Of a stretch of DNA of 64,000 nt, positions 8,563 through 16,891 are shown piece after piece; positions within the stretch are counted from its first letter, which is position 1, and every line of letters starts with the position of its first letter. The notes below the pieces were generated by a model. The model searched no databases. It saw only the letters and a program-made list of their open reading frames with translations, and had not been told where the DNA came from. The stretch is from assembly GCF_020532645.1 (NCBI RefSeq), contig NZ_JAJAUZ010000005.1, forward strand, positions 62,001 through 126,000, in the 5' to 3' direction. A program made the translations under genes and the position numbers. This stretch comes from Streptomyces bambusae. GTDB lineage: Bacteria > Actinomycetota > Actinomycetes > Streptomycetales > Streptomycetaceae.

Positions 8563-9684
8563 ATGAGCGTGACCATCGACATCGCCGGGCTGCCGCGGGA
8601 GCGGATCGTGTTCGCCCCCTCGCCGCTCGCCGAGCTGTGCATGGCCCTGCACGCGCTCTCCCAGCCGGCCCACCATCCCGGGCTCGCCTCCTGGGCCGCC
8701 GGTACCTCGGCCGCCCTGGACCCGTGCCTGGCGGACCGGCTGCTGGAGGCCGCGTTCCTGTGGCGCAGCACGTTCTCGGACATCTTCATGCCGTTCGCGC
8801 GGCCGCCCGGCTGCGGCGTGCCCGCCGCGACGCTCGCCGAGGAGCTCGACGCTCTGGACCGGATGGACGACGCGCAGTTCGTGGCGTCGGCGCTGGAGCA
8901 CTGCCGGCTCGCGCACTACAACGAGGGCGGCGACCCGTCGCCGCTGACCGACCCGGCCGCGCGGGCGCGGGCGCTGGAGACGGCGGCGGCGCGCGGGCCG
9001 CGGGAGCGGGACTTCTCGCAGCGGCTGCTCGACGACCCGGCCGGGGTACGGGCCTGGCTGCGGCGGCTGTTCGAGGACTGCGACGAGGGGTTCTTCGCGG
9101 AGACCTGGCGGCGGATAGAGCCGCAGCAGACGGCGGACGCCCGGCACAAGACGCAGGTGCTGCGGCACAAGGGGCTGCCGGCGGTGCTCAGGGAGGTGTC
9201 GGCGGCGCTCGGCGTGGACGAGGCGCAGACCGTGATCACCGCCGACAAGATGGTGAACGGCTGGACCACGGCCACCGATCCTGCGGTGGGACCCGGGCTG
9301 GTGTTCGTCCCCACCCACTTCGGCTGGCCGCACCTGCTGGTACTGCACGCGCCGGGCTGGACCCCGGTGGTGCACTACCCCCTCGCGTCGCCGGAACTCG
9401 CCCGCGAGCCGGGCTCGGTGGAGCTGCTGCAGCGCCGGATGGAGGCGCTGGCGCACCCGATGCGGATGATGCTGTGCCGGTCGCTGGCCCGGTCCCCCTA
9501 CACGACGAGCGAGCTGGCCTCGGTGTACGGGATCACGGCCCCGGAGGTGTCCCGGCACCTGGGCGTCCTGCGGAAGGCGGGGCTGCTGCACACGCACCGT
9601 CAGGGACGTTACGTACAGCACCAGTTGGATCTGGGAACGGTGGCGCGGATCGGCTCGGACTTCATCGAGGGGATCCTGCGGTAG
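8563..9684 (+). CDS. DUF5937 family / ArsR-type winged helix transcriptional regulator
   Basis: A 373-residue protein. Residues 1-280 match the DUF5937 sensor region (ERIVFAPSPLAELCMALHAL ... AAFLWRSTFSDIFMPFARP). The C-terminal ~85 residues are an ArsR-like winged helix: MEALAHPMRMMLCRSLAR, TTSELASVYGITAPEVSRHL as recognition region, and RKAGLLHTHRQGRYVQHQL as the wing. It probably binds DNA as a dimer in response to an unknown ligand. The 3' end overlaps the convergent ATPase gene by 23 bp. Confidence 0.85.
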   Translation: MSVTIDIAGLPRERIVFAPSPLAELCMALHALSQPAHHPGLASWAAGTSAALDPCLADRLLEAAFLWRSTFSDIFMPFARPPGCGVPAATLAEELDALDRMDDAQFVASALEHCRLAHYNEGGDPSPLTDPAARARALETAAARGPRERDFSQRLLDDPAGVRAWLRRLFEDCDEGFFAETWRRIEPQQTADARHKTQVLRHKGLPAVLREVSAALGVDEAQTVITADKMVNGWTTATDPAVGPGLVFVPTHFGWPHLLVLHAPGWTPVVHYPLASPELAREPGSVELLQRRMEALAHPMRMMLCRSLARSPYTTSELASVYGITAPEVSRHLGVLRKAGLLHTHRQGRYVQHQLDLGTVARIGSDFIEGILR

Positions 9685-10681
9685 GCGCGGCGGGCGCTGC
9701 CCGGGCGGTGCGGCGGGCGGGTGCGCGCAGGGCGCGGAGCAGCGCCTTGCGGGCGGCTGCGGCGACCGGGCGGAGGGCCGGCGGGAGTGGCCGGTCCGGG
9801 CGGGCCGGGGCGGACGCGGCCGGGCAGCGGGGGGCGCGTAGGGGCGTGCCGTGGCGCGCGGGCGGGCGTAAGTACGTGGCCAGCAGGGCTGCGGTGCCCG
9901 CCAGTTGCCGGGCGAGGAGTCCGGGCCCCGGGCGGGCGGCCCGGTTCGGCCGGGCGGGACGGCGTATGCCGGGCGGGCGGCCGGGCGGCGTCAGGTCGAG
10001 GACGGCGGCGGCGCCGCGGCGCCGGGCCCGCGCCAGCAGGGCGGTGGCGGGCCCGGGTTCGGTGCCGGCGGTGACGAGGAGGACGGCGGGCAGCGATCCG
10101 ATGCGGTCCAGCAGGTGTTCGACCCCGGCCAGGGTCGAGGGGTCGGCCCGGTGCAGGTCGTCGAGGACGAGCAGGCAGCCCTGCCGGGCGGCCGCACCGC
10201 CCAGCAGCCCCAGGACGGCATCGGCGACCGCGCGCGGGTCCGTGCCGCCGCCCTCCGCGGCCGGCCGGCCGGCGAGCAGCCGGGCCAGCAGGTCGTGGGT
10301 GCGCACGAGCCGCGGCTCAGCGGGCGTGTCCGCGTCGGTGCCGTACGGGTCGTCCGGCGCGGGCAGCAGGCCGGCGCGGGCCAGCGACAGCAGCGCCTCG
10401 ACGAGAGGGCGGCAGGGGATGGCGGTGCCGTCGGTGCGGGACCGGCCCTGGGCGGTGGCCATGTCGGCCGCGGCCGCGGCGGCGACGGCGGCAGCGGCCA
10501 GCCGGGTCTTGCCGGAGCCGGGGCCGCCGGTGACGAACAGGGTGCCGCCGCGCCCCGCCCGGGCGGCGGTCAGGGCGGCCACGATGCGGTCCAGCCCGGG
10601 CTGCCCGCCGCCCGGTTCGGCCCGGTACAGGTGGCAGCAGCTGCACGGGGCGGTGGCGGGGTGCGGATACGGCGTCGTCAT
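9662..10681 (-). CDS. AAA/STAND-like ATPase module (isolated LAL-type N-terminal domain)
   Basis: A 339-residue protein from ATG 10681, preceded by GGAGAAGCAG. Walker A is FVTGGPGSGKTRLAAAA, Walker B is CLLVLDDLHRADPSTLAGVEHLL, and a LPAVLLVTAGTEPGP strand follows, the order seen at the N-terminus of large LuxR (LAL) or AfsR-like regulators. A CSCCHLYR motif near the start could bind metal. After residue ~230 the sequence is arginine-, proline- and alanine-rich with no recognisable sensor or HTH domain. It is either a truncated regulator or a small stand-alone ATPase. Its stop overlaps the convergent DUF5937 gene. Confidence 0.6.
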   Translation of the reverse strand: MTTPYPHPATAPCSCCHLYRAEPGGGQPGLDRIVAALTAARAGRGGTLFVTGGPGSGKTRLAAAAVAAAAAADMATAQGRSRTDGTAIPCRPLVEALLSLARAGLLPAPDDPYGTDADTPAEPRLVRTHDLLARLLAGRPAAEGGGTDPRAVADAVLGLLGGAAARQGCLLVLDDLHRADPSTLAGVEHLLDRIGSLPAVLLVTAGTEPGPATALLARARRRGAAAVLDLTPPGRPPGIRRPARPNRAARPGPGLLARQLAGTAALLATYLRPPARHGTPLRAPRCPAASAPARPDRPLPPALRPVAAAARKALLRALRAPARRTARAAPAAPTAGSPR

Positions 10682-11160
10682 CTGCTTCTCCTGGACCGGC
10701 AGAGCAGGGGGATGACGGGCGCTGTCGCGGCGCCGTGGCGGGACACGGCGCCGGCGGGGGACGACGGGACGGTGTCGTGCGCAGACCGCTCGCGGCGGCA
10801 CGGCGGCCGGCCCCCTGCGGGCCGCCGGCAGCGCCCGACCGGGGCACCGGCCGGGTCGCCGTACTGCACATCCGGTGGGCCGCGCCCGCGTCCCCACGCG
10901 GCCGCGACCCACCGGCCGGACCGGCCCGGTTCCCGCGGGCCGGCCCGTTCGGCACGTCCTTCTCCCCGTCTCGCGGCCACCCGTTCCCCCACGGGCGGCC
11001 GACGTCCGGACGCTGGCACAGGTCCGGACGCGGACCAACGGTTCATCCCCCCGGCGAGCCGTTCTGGCGCCGCCGTGGACGACGGTACGAGAGGGGCGGC
11101 GGCCCGCCCCAGCCGCCCTTTTGGGGGGGTTGTCCGCCGGGGGGTTGTCCGTCCGGCGGG
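10682..11160. other. Long intergenic stretch with no convincing gene
   Basis: About 480 bp of extremely GC-rich sequence between two minus-strand genes. Open frames here are arginine/proline-rich without a good ribosome site. The distal end contains G and C runs (around 11117-11160) just after the stop of the small basic protein gene, which could act in termination. Nothing else was recognised. Confidence 0.5.
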
Positions 11161-11484
11161 TCAGTGGCCGAGGGCGCGCTTGAGCTCGGCCTTGTCCATC
11201 TGCGAGCGGCCCTTGATGTTGCGCTGCTTCGCCTCGTTGTACAGCTGCTCCTTCGTCGGACCCCGGGCGCCGCTGTGGGACCGCTGTCCGCCGCGCTTCG
11301 ACGAGGACATGTCGTGCGTCGAGGACCGGCTGGCGGTCTTCGACTCGCCGGCGCGGGCGCGTTCCTTGTTGACGGTCCGGGCGGCGATCTCCTTCGCCCG
11401 CTTCTCGGACTCGCCGCGGTCCAGCGCGGACTCCTTGATGTGTTCGTACTGCCGTTCCCGCTTCGGGGAGGAACCGCGGGGCAT
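11161..11484 (-). CDS. Small basic 'plasmid stabilization'-type protein
   Basis: A 107-residue, highly charged protein (MPRGSSPKRERQYEHIKES, then SEKRAKEIAARTVNKERARAGES). The C-terminal ~35 residues (GPTKEQLYNEAKQRNIKGRSQMDKAELKRALG) resemble a SAP/Rho-N-like helical nucleic-acid-binding motif. Streptomycete homologues are usually labelled plasmid stabilization protein, a name without functional proof. ATG 11484 has a GGAGAACACC leader. It may be a nucleoid- or RNA-binding factor. Confidence 0.75.
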   Translation of the reverse strand: MPRGSSPKRERQYEHIKESALDRGESEKRAKEIAARTVNKERARAGESKTASRSSTHDMSSSKRGGQRSHSGARGPTKEQLYNEAKQRNIKGRSQMDKAELKRALGH

Positions 11485-11667
11485 GGTGTTCTCCTTCCGC
11501 TCCGTGGCCGGTGGTCGTCCCGCGGCTACCCGCAACGGCCGGTGTCATGACCCGGACGGCCCTGGCGGGTCCGAAGACGGCCGCCGCGCGGTTGCGCCGG
11601 CGCATGCAGGCGGATTCCGCGGGCAGCCGCCCCGGCAGGGGTCCGGCAACGGCACAGGAGGCACCCC

Positions 11668-12198
11668 ATGTCCACCGACGCGATCGTCATGCTGCGGGAG
11701 GACCACCGGCGGATGCGCCGGCTGATCCGCGCCTACCGCACGTCGCGGGGTGCCGCGGGCCCGGAGCGGGCCGAGGACCCGGCCGCGGACACGGACGGCG
11801 CGGGCGAGATCGTCACCGAGTTCCTGCACGAGCTGACCGTCCACGCGTTCGTCGAGAACGAGGTCGTGTACCCGCGGGTGCGGCTGCTGGCCCCGGACAC
11901 GACACCCCTGATCCTGGAGTTCCGGGAGCAGCACCACGTGGCGGAGGTGCTGGCCGGCGAGCTGGCGGACCTGTCCCCCGGCGACGAGGCGTACGCAGCC
12001 AAGGCGCGCGTGCTGATGGACCTCGTGGGGCGGCACATGGACGCCGAGGAGGAGGCCTGGTTCCCGCAGGTGCGCAGGGAACTGGGGCGTACGGTCCTGC
12101 AGGCCGTCGGCACCCGGATGGCCGAGGTCCGCGAACGGGCCCCGCAGCGCCCGAAGAGGCCGCTGCTGCACAAGATCTCCGACGCCATCGCCGCCTAG
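11668..12198 (+). CDS. Hemerythrin HHE cation-binding domain protein
   Basis: A 176-residue protein with the helical-bundle metal ligands of the HHE family: VMLREDHRRMRRLI, FLHELTVHAFVENEVVYPRVR, EQHHVAEVLAGEL and LVGRHMDAEEEAWFPQVR. It should bind a di-iron centre and may sense or detoxify oxygen, NO or peroxide. GGAGGCACCCC precedes the ATG. A second, unrelated-length hemerythrin lies at 15884-16489. Confidence 0.88.
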   Translation: MSTDAIVMLREDHRRMRRLIRAYRTSRGAAGPERAEDPAADTDGAGEIVTEFLHELTVHAFVENEVVYPRVRLLAPDTTPLILEFREQHHVAEVLAGELADLSPGDEAYAAKARVLMDLVGRHMDAEEEAWFPQVRRELGRTVLQAVGTRMAEVRERAPQRPKRPLLHKISDAIAA

Positions 12199-12282
12199 GG
12201 GGTCTGACGGTGCGTTTCCCCGCCGGCCGGGAGTGAACCGGCCGCCGTCGGGCAGACGCGTACGGCGACGAAAGGAGTGGCC

Positions 12283-12591
12283 ATGCTGCTGCTCGGAATT
12301 CTGCTGCTGGCGGCTGCCGGGACGTTCACGGGCCTGGTCGTCAGTGAGAACCTCTCCGGCGGGCCGGAGTACACGGTGATGCTGTTCGGCGAGTCCCTGG
12401 CCACGCTGGACACCCTGGGCGTGTTCCTCGCCGGGATCGGGCTGGCCCTGGTCTTCTGTGCCGGGCTGGCCCTGGTGGCCGGTGCGGCCAGGCGCCGGCG
12501 CGAGGTGTGGGGGCCGGCTCCCGGAGAGGCCGCCCCGCGCACGCACGGGAGGCACCCGGCCGGCGGGTTCCGGCACCGGTTCGGGAGGTGA
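12283..12591 (+). CDS. Small two-span membrane protein
   Basis: A 102-residue protein with two hydrophobic helices (MLLLGILLLAAAGTFTGLVV and LDTLGVFLAGIGLALVFCAG), followed by a basic cytoplasmic tail (GAARRRREVWGP). ATG 12283 is preceded by AAAGGAG at a good distance; the GTG six bases upstream overlaps that site and is less likely. I do not recognise a named family. It is convergent with the metallophosphoesterase gene. Confidence 0.7.
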   Translation: MLLLGILLLAAAGTFTGLVVSENLSGGPEYTVMLFGESLATLDTLGVFLAGIGLALVFCAGLALVAGAARRRREVWGPAPGEAAPRTHGRHPAGGFRHRFGR

Positions 12592-12604
12592 ACGCCTGAC
12601 GGCG

Positions 12605-12643
12605 GCGTCCTACGGCCGGGACCGGTTCCCGGCCGTAGGACGC
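12605..12643. terminator. 17-bp perfect hairpin between convergent genes
   Basis: GCGTCCTACGGCCGGGA at 12605-12621 pairs perfectly with 12627-12643 around a 5-nt loop. It lies just after the membrane protein stop and overlaps the last codons of the convergent metallophosphoesterase, so it can serve as a terminator for the plus-strand gene. There is no T-run, as is common in high-GC genomes. Confidence 0.7.
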
Positions 12644-13395
12644 TGCGCCGCCGGATCCGGGGGCCGGGTCGCCACCGGATCGAGGTGGTAGACGGCGAAG
12701 GCGCGGTCGATGACGGGCATGGCCACGTTGCGGACCCGGATCCCGCCCGCCGTCATGCCGTGTTCGATGCCCATGTGGGCGTGGCCGTGGACGGCCAGCT
12801 CGCAGCCTGCCTCGTCCATGGCCTCGGCCAGCAGGTAGCTGCCCAGGAAAGGGTGGATTTCCGGGGGTTCGCCGGCCAGCGTGTCGGCCACGGGTGAGAA
12901 GTGCGTGAGGGCGATCCGTACGGCGCAGCCCTGCCCGGCGAGTTCGTACAGCGAGCGGCGCAGGCCGTCCGCGCACCGGCGGGTGAGCCGGATGAAGGCC
13001 TTCATCTCCGGCTCGCCGAACTCGGTCGCGCATCTCCCGGGGAACCCGCCGCCGAAGCCCTTGGTGCCGGCGATGCCGACCGGGCCGCCCGGCAGGTCCA
13101 GGCGGACGGCGTCGCCTTCGAGCACGGTGACGCCCGACTCGGCCAGGATCCGGGTGACGTCGTCCTGGCGGTCGCTGTCGTAGTCGTGGTTGCCGAGGAC
13201 GGCGACCACGGGAACGGGCAGCCCGGCGACCTCGGCCGCCACCACGCGGGCCTCCTCGGGGGTGCCGTGCCGGGTGAGGTCGCCGGCCAGGAGCAGGACG
13301 TCGGCACTGCCGGGCAGTGCGGTGAGCGCGGGCCGCAGCCGGCCCTCCGCACCGGGCCCGAGGTGGATGTCCCCCACCGCGGCGACGCGGATCAC
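12610..13395 (-). CDS. Metallophosphoesterase (calcineurin-like)
   Basis: A 261-residue protein with all five metal/active-site blocks: VGDIHLG, LLLAGDLTRHG, VLGNHDYDSD, IALTHFSPV and LAVHGHAHMG. No signal peptide, so cytoplasmic. Likely a phosphodiesterase or phosphomonoesterase of unknown substrate. It is the last gene of a three-gene minus-strand operon with 4-bp overlaps (nucleotidyltransferase, BON protein, phosphoesterase). The final ~15 codons overlap a terminator hairpin. Confidence 0.87.
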   Translation of the reverse strand: MIRVAAVGDIHLGPGAEGRLRPALTALPGSADVLLLAGDLTRHGTPEEARVVAAEVAGLPVPVVAVLGNHDYDSDRQDDVTRILAESGVTVLEGDAVRLDLPGGPVGIAGTKGFGGGFPGRCATEFGEPEMKAFIRLTRRCADGLRRSLYELAGQGCAVRIALTHFSPVADTLAGEPPEIHPFLGSYLLAEAMDEAGCELAVHGHAHMGIEHGMTAGGIRVRNVAMPVIDRAFAVYHLDPVATRPPDPAAQRPTAGNRSRP

Positions 13396-13673
13396 GGCAG
13401 GGCCTCCGCCCGGCCCGGCGGATCGGCGCAGCTGACCTGTACGTCGTGGTGCCAGGACAGGCCGGCCAGCTCCTCCGCGGCGATCCGCAGCACGGTGTGG
13501 CGGGTGCCGGGGTCCGGTACCCGGCCGCGCAGCACCGCGGTGGCGCCGTGCAGTTCGACGAGGAGGCCGATTTCGCCGACCGCGTCGTGGGCGAGCCGGT
13601 CGCGCAGGCGCTCGATGCGGTATTCCGCCGGGGGCGTCGGGTCCGCGGGGCCCGGCGCGCGGTGGGTGGTCAT
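13392..13673 (-). CDS. BON domain-like small protein
   Basis: A 93-residue protein. Residues 18-83 (YRIERLRDRLAHDAVGEIGL, HGATAVLRGRVPDPGTRH, VLRIAAEELAG) fit the alpha-beta pattern of a BON (OsmY/nodulation) domain with the conserved Gly in the 'L.G.V' turn. No secretion signal is present. Overlaps both neighbours by four bases, so translation is coupled. Confidence 0.7.
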   Translation of the reverse strand: MTTHRAPGPADPTPPAEYRIERLRDRLAHDAVGEIGLLVELHGATAVLRGRVPDPGTRHTVLRIAAEELAGLSWHHDVQVSCADPPGRAEALP

Positions 13674-14296
13674 GGGGTGCGCTCCCTGGGGTCGATGACG
13701 CCGAGGCGTTCGAGCAGGTAGAAGAAGGCGTCGGGCAGCGGGGCGTGCCCGTGTGCCGCGTACAGGGCGTCCCAGTCCATGCGTTCGCGCAGGGTGCGGG
13801 CCATGGGGAGCAGGTCGCCGAAGTCGCAGTAGTGCTCGGTGAGGGCGGCCAGCCTGCTGTCCATCAGGTCGGTGGGGGCCAGGACGGGCATCCGGACCGA
13901 ATCCACCGGGAGGACCTGCGCGCGGGACAGCAGGGCGTCGCCGACGGGCCGGCCGGCGAGTTCGAAGATGAGGTCGATCTCCTCGCCGTCGAGGCTGCCC
14001 TTGATCAGCCAGTCCTCCGGTGCGCCCCGGATGGCGATCCCGCCGTCCTCCAGGGCGCCGGTGACGGCCTCGGCGTCCTCGCGGCGGACGCAGAAGTCGG
14101 TGTCGTGCTGGAAGCGGGCGGGCACGCCGTGCGCGAAGGCGGCCACGCTGCCGGCGAGGGCGAAGGGTTCGCCCGACGCCTTCAGGAGGGCGGCCACGCG
14201 TTTGGTGGTCTCCAGGATCGCCTGTGTGTGGTCGTGCGGCAGAGCGTGTTCCGTCCGTGCCGGGGGGCTGCTCACGGCGTCAGTGGGTGTCTTCAC
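13670..14296 (-). CDS. Nucleotidyltransferase-fold protein
   Basis: A 208-residue protein with a minimal nucleotidyltransferase pattern: FALAGSVAAFAHGVPAR for the GS region, HDTDFCVRREDAEAV for the D-x-D strand, and EIDLIFELAGRPVG for the third acidic strand. Such proteins are often antitoxin- or aminoglycoside-transferase-like; no partner toxin is apparent. It opens a coupled operon with the BON and metallophosphoesterase genes. Confidence 0.75.
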   Translation of the reverse strand: MKTPTDAVSSPPARTEHALPHDHTQAILETTKRVAALLKASGEPFALAGSVAAFAHGVPARFQHDTDFCVRREDAEAVTGALEDGGIAIRGAPEDWLIKGSLDGEEIDLIFELAGRPVGDALLSRAQVLPVDSVRMPVLAPTDLMDSRLAALTEHYCDFGDLLPMARTLRERMDWDALYAAHGHAPLPDAFFYLLERLGVIDPRERTP

Positions 14297-14759
14297 CGTT
14301 CGGCCTTCCTGTCGCCTGCGACGGACAGCGGCTGCCCCCTACGCGCATCCGGAAACGCGGCCGTGCCGGAGCGGCTGCGGCCGCCGGGCCCGGCGGTGGC
14401 CCCCGCGGGCCCGTTCGAAGGGTGCGGGCCGCGGCCGCCGTGGCCGGGACCAGGCCGCCGGACCGGTCAGGGCCGCTTCCGCGGACGGTGTGTGCATCGC
14501 CGGTGTCCTCATCTCCGGCTCTCCTTCCGGTGTGCCGGCGGGCCGCGGTGCCCGGGGCGGCGGGGTGGCCGCCCCGGGCACCGGGCGTCCTGTCTCCGGC
14601 GGGTGCCCGGTCCTGCGGCGGGCACACCCCCGCGGGGTGGCACGGCGCGTGCTTCGAGCCGGGTGCGCTCGGGGCCGCGGGGCGCGGCGGTGCCGTCCGG
14701 TGCCCGGTGGCGGAGGCCGGGCCGTTCGGGGCGACCGGCCCGCGGGCGGGCGCGACGGG
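14297..14759. other. Intergenic stretch with at most one small candidate ORF
   Basis: About 460 bp of GC-rich sequence between two minus-strand genes. The only plausible coding candidate is the 57-codon frame at 14339-14512. No repeat, RNA or promoter was recognised with confidence. Confidence 0.45.
14339..14512 (-). CDS. Possible small basic protein
   Basis: A 57-codon frame (MRTPAMHTPSAEAAL ..., ending GRVSGCA) preceded by a strong AAGGAGAGCCGGAG ribosome site. The composition is arginine- and proline-rich and without recognisable domain, which is also what random high-GC sequence gives. It is listed because of the ribosome site only. Confidence 0.25.
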   Translation of the reverse strand: MRTPAMHTPSAEAALTGPAAWSRPRRPRPAPFERARGGHRRARRPQPLRHGRVSGCA

Positions 14760-15878
14760 TCAGGCCGGTTGGCCGGGCGGGGTGCGGGCGCCGGCTCGGC
14801 CGGCCGGCGTGCTGCCGGGGTCTTCGGGGGGCCCGTGGGCCGCGAAGCCGTCCGGGGGGCCGTAGGCGCCGGTCGCGTCCGGGTGGAGCGGCGGGGTGGG
14901 CAGGCCGGCGCCGTCGCGCAGGCCGCGGAGGAAGGCGGCGAGGGCTTCGGTGGCCGTGTGCCGGGGCCGCCAGCCGAGTTCGTCCCGGGCCCGGGCGGTG
15001 TCGAGCAGCGGCAGCCGCAGCACGGCGTCGTAGAGGCAGGGGTCGGCCGGGACCAGGCGGAGGTGCCAGGCCGCGGCCAGTGCGGCCCGGACGGCGCCCT
15101 GCGGCAGCCGCAGCGGCCGGGCGTGCAGCAGCCGGGCCAGCGTGCCGGTGTCGACGACCGGGTCCGCGGCCAGGTTGAACGCGCCGCGTACGGGGCGTAG
15201 CACGGCGGCGGCGTAGGCGGCGGCCGCGTCGTCGGTGTGCAGGGCCTGGAAGCGCAGTCCGGGAAGGTCCGGAACGGCGGGGACGAGGCCGGGGCGTACG
15301 AGCCGCCCGGGCAGGAGCGGGCCCGCGAAGATCCGGCGCTGCTCGGCGGCCGCGACCTCCTTGAACAGGAAGGCCGGGCGCATCCGGACCACCCGTATCT
15401 CGGGATGGGCCGCCTCGAAGGCGTCGAGGCAGCGTTCCAGGTACGCCTTCTCCCGGGTGTAGGCCGCGCCGGGCCAGCCGTGCGTGGGCCAGGTTTCGTC
15501 CACCGGGCGGCCGTCCGGCGGGCCGGGGGCGTAGGCGCCGACCGAGGAGGCGTGCACGAGGACGGGCACGCCGGCCGCGGCGGCGGCTTCGAACACCCGG
15601 AGGGAGCCGAGTACGTTGGTCCGCCAGGTCGCCACGGGGTCGCGGGCGGGCTGGAACTTCCAGGCGAGGTGGACCACCGCGCCGGCCCCTTCGAAATGGG
15701 CCTCCAGGGCGGTGGCGCCGGGCTGCACGTCGGCCGCGGCCCAGCGGACTCCCGGAGGCCGCCAGTCCGGAAGGCGCCGGGCCAGGCCGAGGACCTCGGT
15801 CACCTCCGGTTCGGCGGCGAGCCGGCGCACGAGGCTGGTGCCGGCGTTCCCGGTCGCACCGACGACGACGGTCTTCAC
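14760..15878 (-). CDS. NAD-dependent epimerase/dehydratase (extended SDR)
   Basis: A 372-residue protein. The N-terminal Rossmann motif is VVVGATGNAGTSLVRRL, followed by GAGAVVHLAWKFQPARDP, VLVHASSVGAYAPG (catalytic Ser) and the YxxxK pair in AAYTREKAYLERCLDAF. The last 45 residues are proline/glycine-rich and probably unstructured. Substrate unknown. GTG 15878 sits five bases after the stop of the hemerythrin gene, so the two form an operon. Confidence 0.83.
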   Translation of the reverse strand: MKTVVVGATGNAGTSLVRRLAAEPEVTEVLGLARRLPDWRPPGVRWAAADVQPGATALEAHFEGAGAVVHLAWKFQPARDPVATWRTNVLGSLRVFEAAAAAGVPVLVHASSVGAYAPGPPDGRPVDETWPTHGWPGAAYTREKAYLERCLDAFEAAHPEIRVVRMRPAFLFKEVAAAEQRRIFAGPLLPGRLVRPGLVPAVPDLPGLRFQALHTDDAAAAYAAAVLRPVRGAFNLAADPVVDTGTLARLLHARPLRLPQGAVRAALAAAWHLRLVPADPCLYDAVLRLPLLDTARARDELGWRPRHTATEALAAFLRGLRDGAGLPTPPLHPDATGAYGPPDGFAAHGPPEDPGSTPAGRAGARTPPGQPA

Positions 15879-15883
15879 GGCGG

Positions 15884-16489
15884 TCAGGCCGCCTCGGGGC
15901 GGCCGGGTCCGGAGGAATCGTCCCGGTCGCCGGAGTCGTCGCCGCGGCCGGTGATCATGTCGCGGACCCGGTCGACGAGGCCGAGGCCCGGGGCCAGCAG
16001 CTTGTTCGCGGGCGGTTCGGAGGGCAGGCCCGGGTGCGGGCGGGTGGGTGCGGTCTTCTTCGCGCGGCGGATCCGGTCTCCGAGGTCTTCCAGGTCCTCC
16101 TGGGGGCAGGCCCTGCGCAGCGCCGGGAACAACGTGCCCTCCTCCTCCCGGAGGTGCGCCAGGACCTCGGCCTCGACCGCGTTCATCGTGTCGGCGAACC
16201 CGGCCCCGGAGGAGTCGAGGTCCTGGAGTTCCTTGAGGAGTTGCTCCACGCGGGCGTGGTCGGCGATCTCCTTGTCGGCGACGGCGTCGCCCCCGTCGAT
16301 GTGGTCGCGGACCGCCGGGTAGAGGTACTCCTCCTCGGCGACCGAGTGGCGCACCAGCTCGATCGTCATCTTGTCGGCCAGTGTGCGGCGTTCGTCGCCC
16401 GCCGCGGTCCGACGGATCTGCCGGAGGAACTCCCTGACCTCGTCGTGGTCCGCGGTCAGCTCTGCGATGACGTCCCCGCCGTGCCCCAT
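15884..16489 (-). CDS. Hemerythrin HHE domain protein with acidic/basic C-terminal tail
   Basis: A 201-residue protein with hemerythrin ligands in ELTADHDEVREFLRQI, LVRHSVAEEEYLYPAV, ADHARVEQLLKEL and VLAHLREEEGTLFPALRRA. The C-terminal ~70 residues are a low-complexity extension (AKKTAPTRPHP ... GRGDDSGDRDDSSG). It is the second hemerythrin within 5 kb and precedes the SDR gene with a 5-bp gap. Confidence 0.88.
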   Translation of the reverse strand: MGHGGDVIAELTADHDEVREFLRQIRRTAAGDERRTLADKMTIELVRHSVAEEEYLYPAVRDHIDGGDAVADKEIADHARVEQLLKELQDLDSSGAGFADTMNAVEAEVLAHLREEEGTLFPALRRACPQEDLEDLGDRIRRAKKTAPTRPHPGLPSEPPANKLLAPGLGLVDRVRDMITGRGDDSGDRDDSSGPGRPEAA

Positions 16490-16891
16490 GGCCGTGCTCC
16501 TCACCGTTCGTGGCGTGCCGTCCGGCGGTGCCCGCGGGCGGGCCGGACGGCCGTACGTCCACGCGCCTGCCCGGTCCGCGCACCGGCATGCACGGCATGC
16601 ACCGGCCAGCCTGGCTTCCGTTCCGGCTCCGGTTTTGGCCGGACCGCACCCTGTCCGGCCGCGGCAGCGGCTTCTACGATTCCGGCACCCGGTCCGTTCG
16701 GGCCGGTCTCCCCCGCGCGCCGTGCCGCACGCGCGCGTCCGTACGCGTTCCGCTTCGGTCCCGTCCGCCCGTGGGCCGCACCGGCCGGTCCCGTGCTCCG
16801 CCGGCCGTACTCCCCCGCCCGCCGGCACGCCCGTACCTGTCCGCGTGCCGGCGGCCTCCGAGTTCCGCAGCAACGGATGGGAGATCACCAC
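16490..16891. other. Divergent intergenic region, no gene seen
   Basis: About 400 bp between the divergently transcribed hemerythrin operon and the DUF4360 gene. It should hold both promoters, but no clear -35/-10 pair or operator was identified. Frames are arginine/proline-rich and lack ribosome sites. Confidence 0.45.

Noticed and set aside
10678-11046. 122-codon minus-strand frame upstream of the ATPase gene
   Set aside because: Arginine/proline-rich, no ribosome site and no recognisable motif; treated as noncoding.
11161-11484. Evidence for a plasmid or integrated element from the 'plasmid stabilization' gene
   Set aside because: The label is a family name only; no integrase, replication, transfer or attachment-site features occur nearby.
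11590-11620. GGAAT on the minus strand upstream of the small basic protein as a SigR -35
   Set aside because: No GTT at the required 18-bp spacing.
13670-14296. Nucleotidyltransferase as part of a MNT/HEPN toxin-antitoxin pair
   Set aside because: No HEPN-like partner with an R-x4-6-H motif is adjacent; the neighbours are BON and metallophosphoesterase proteins.
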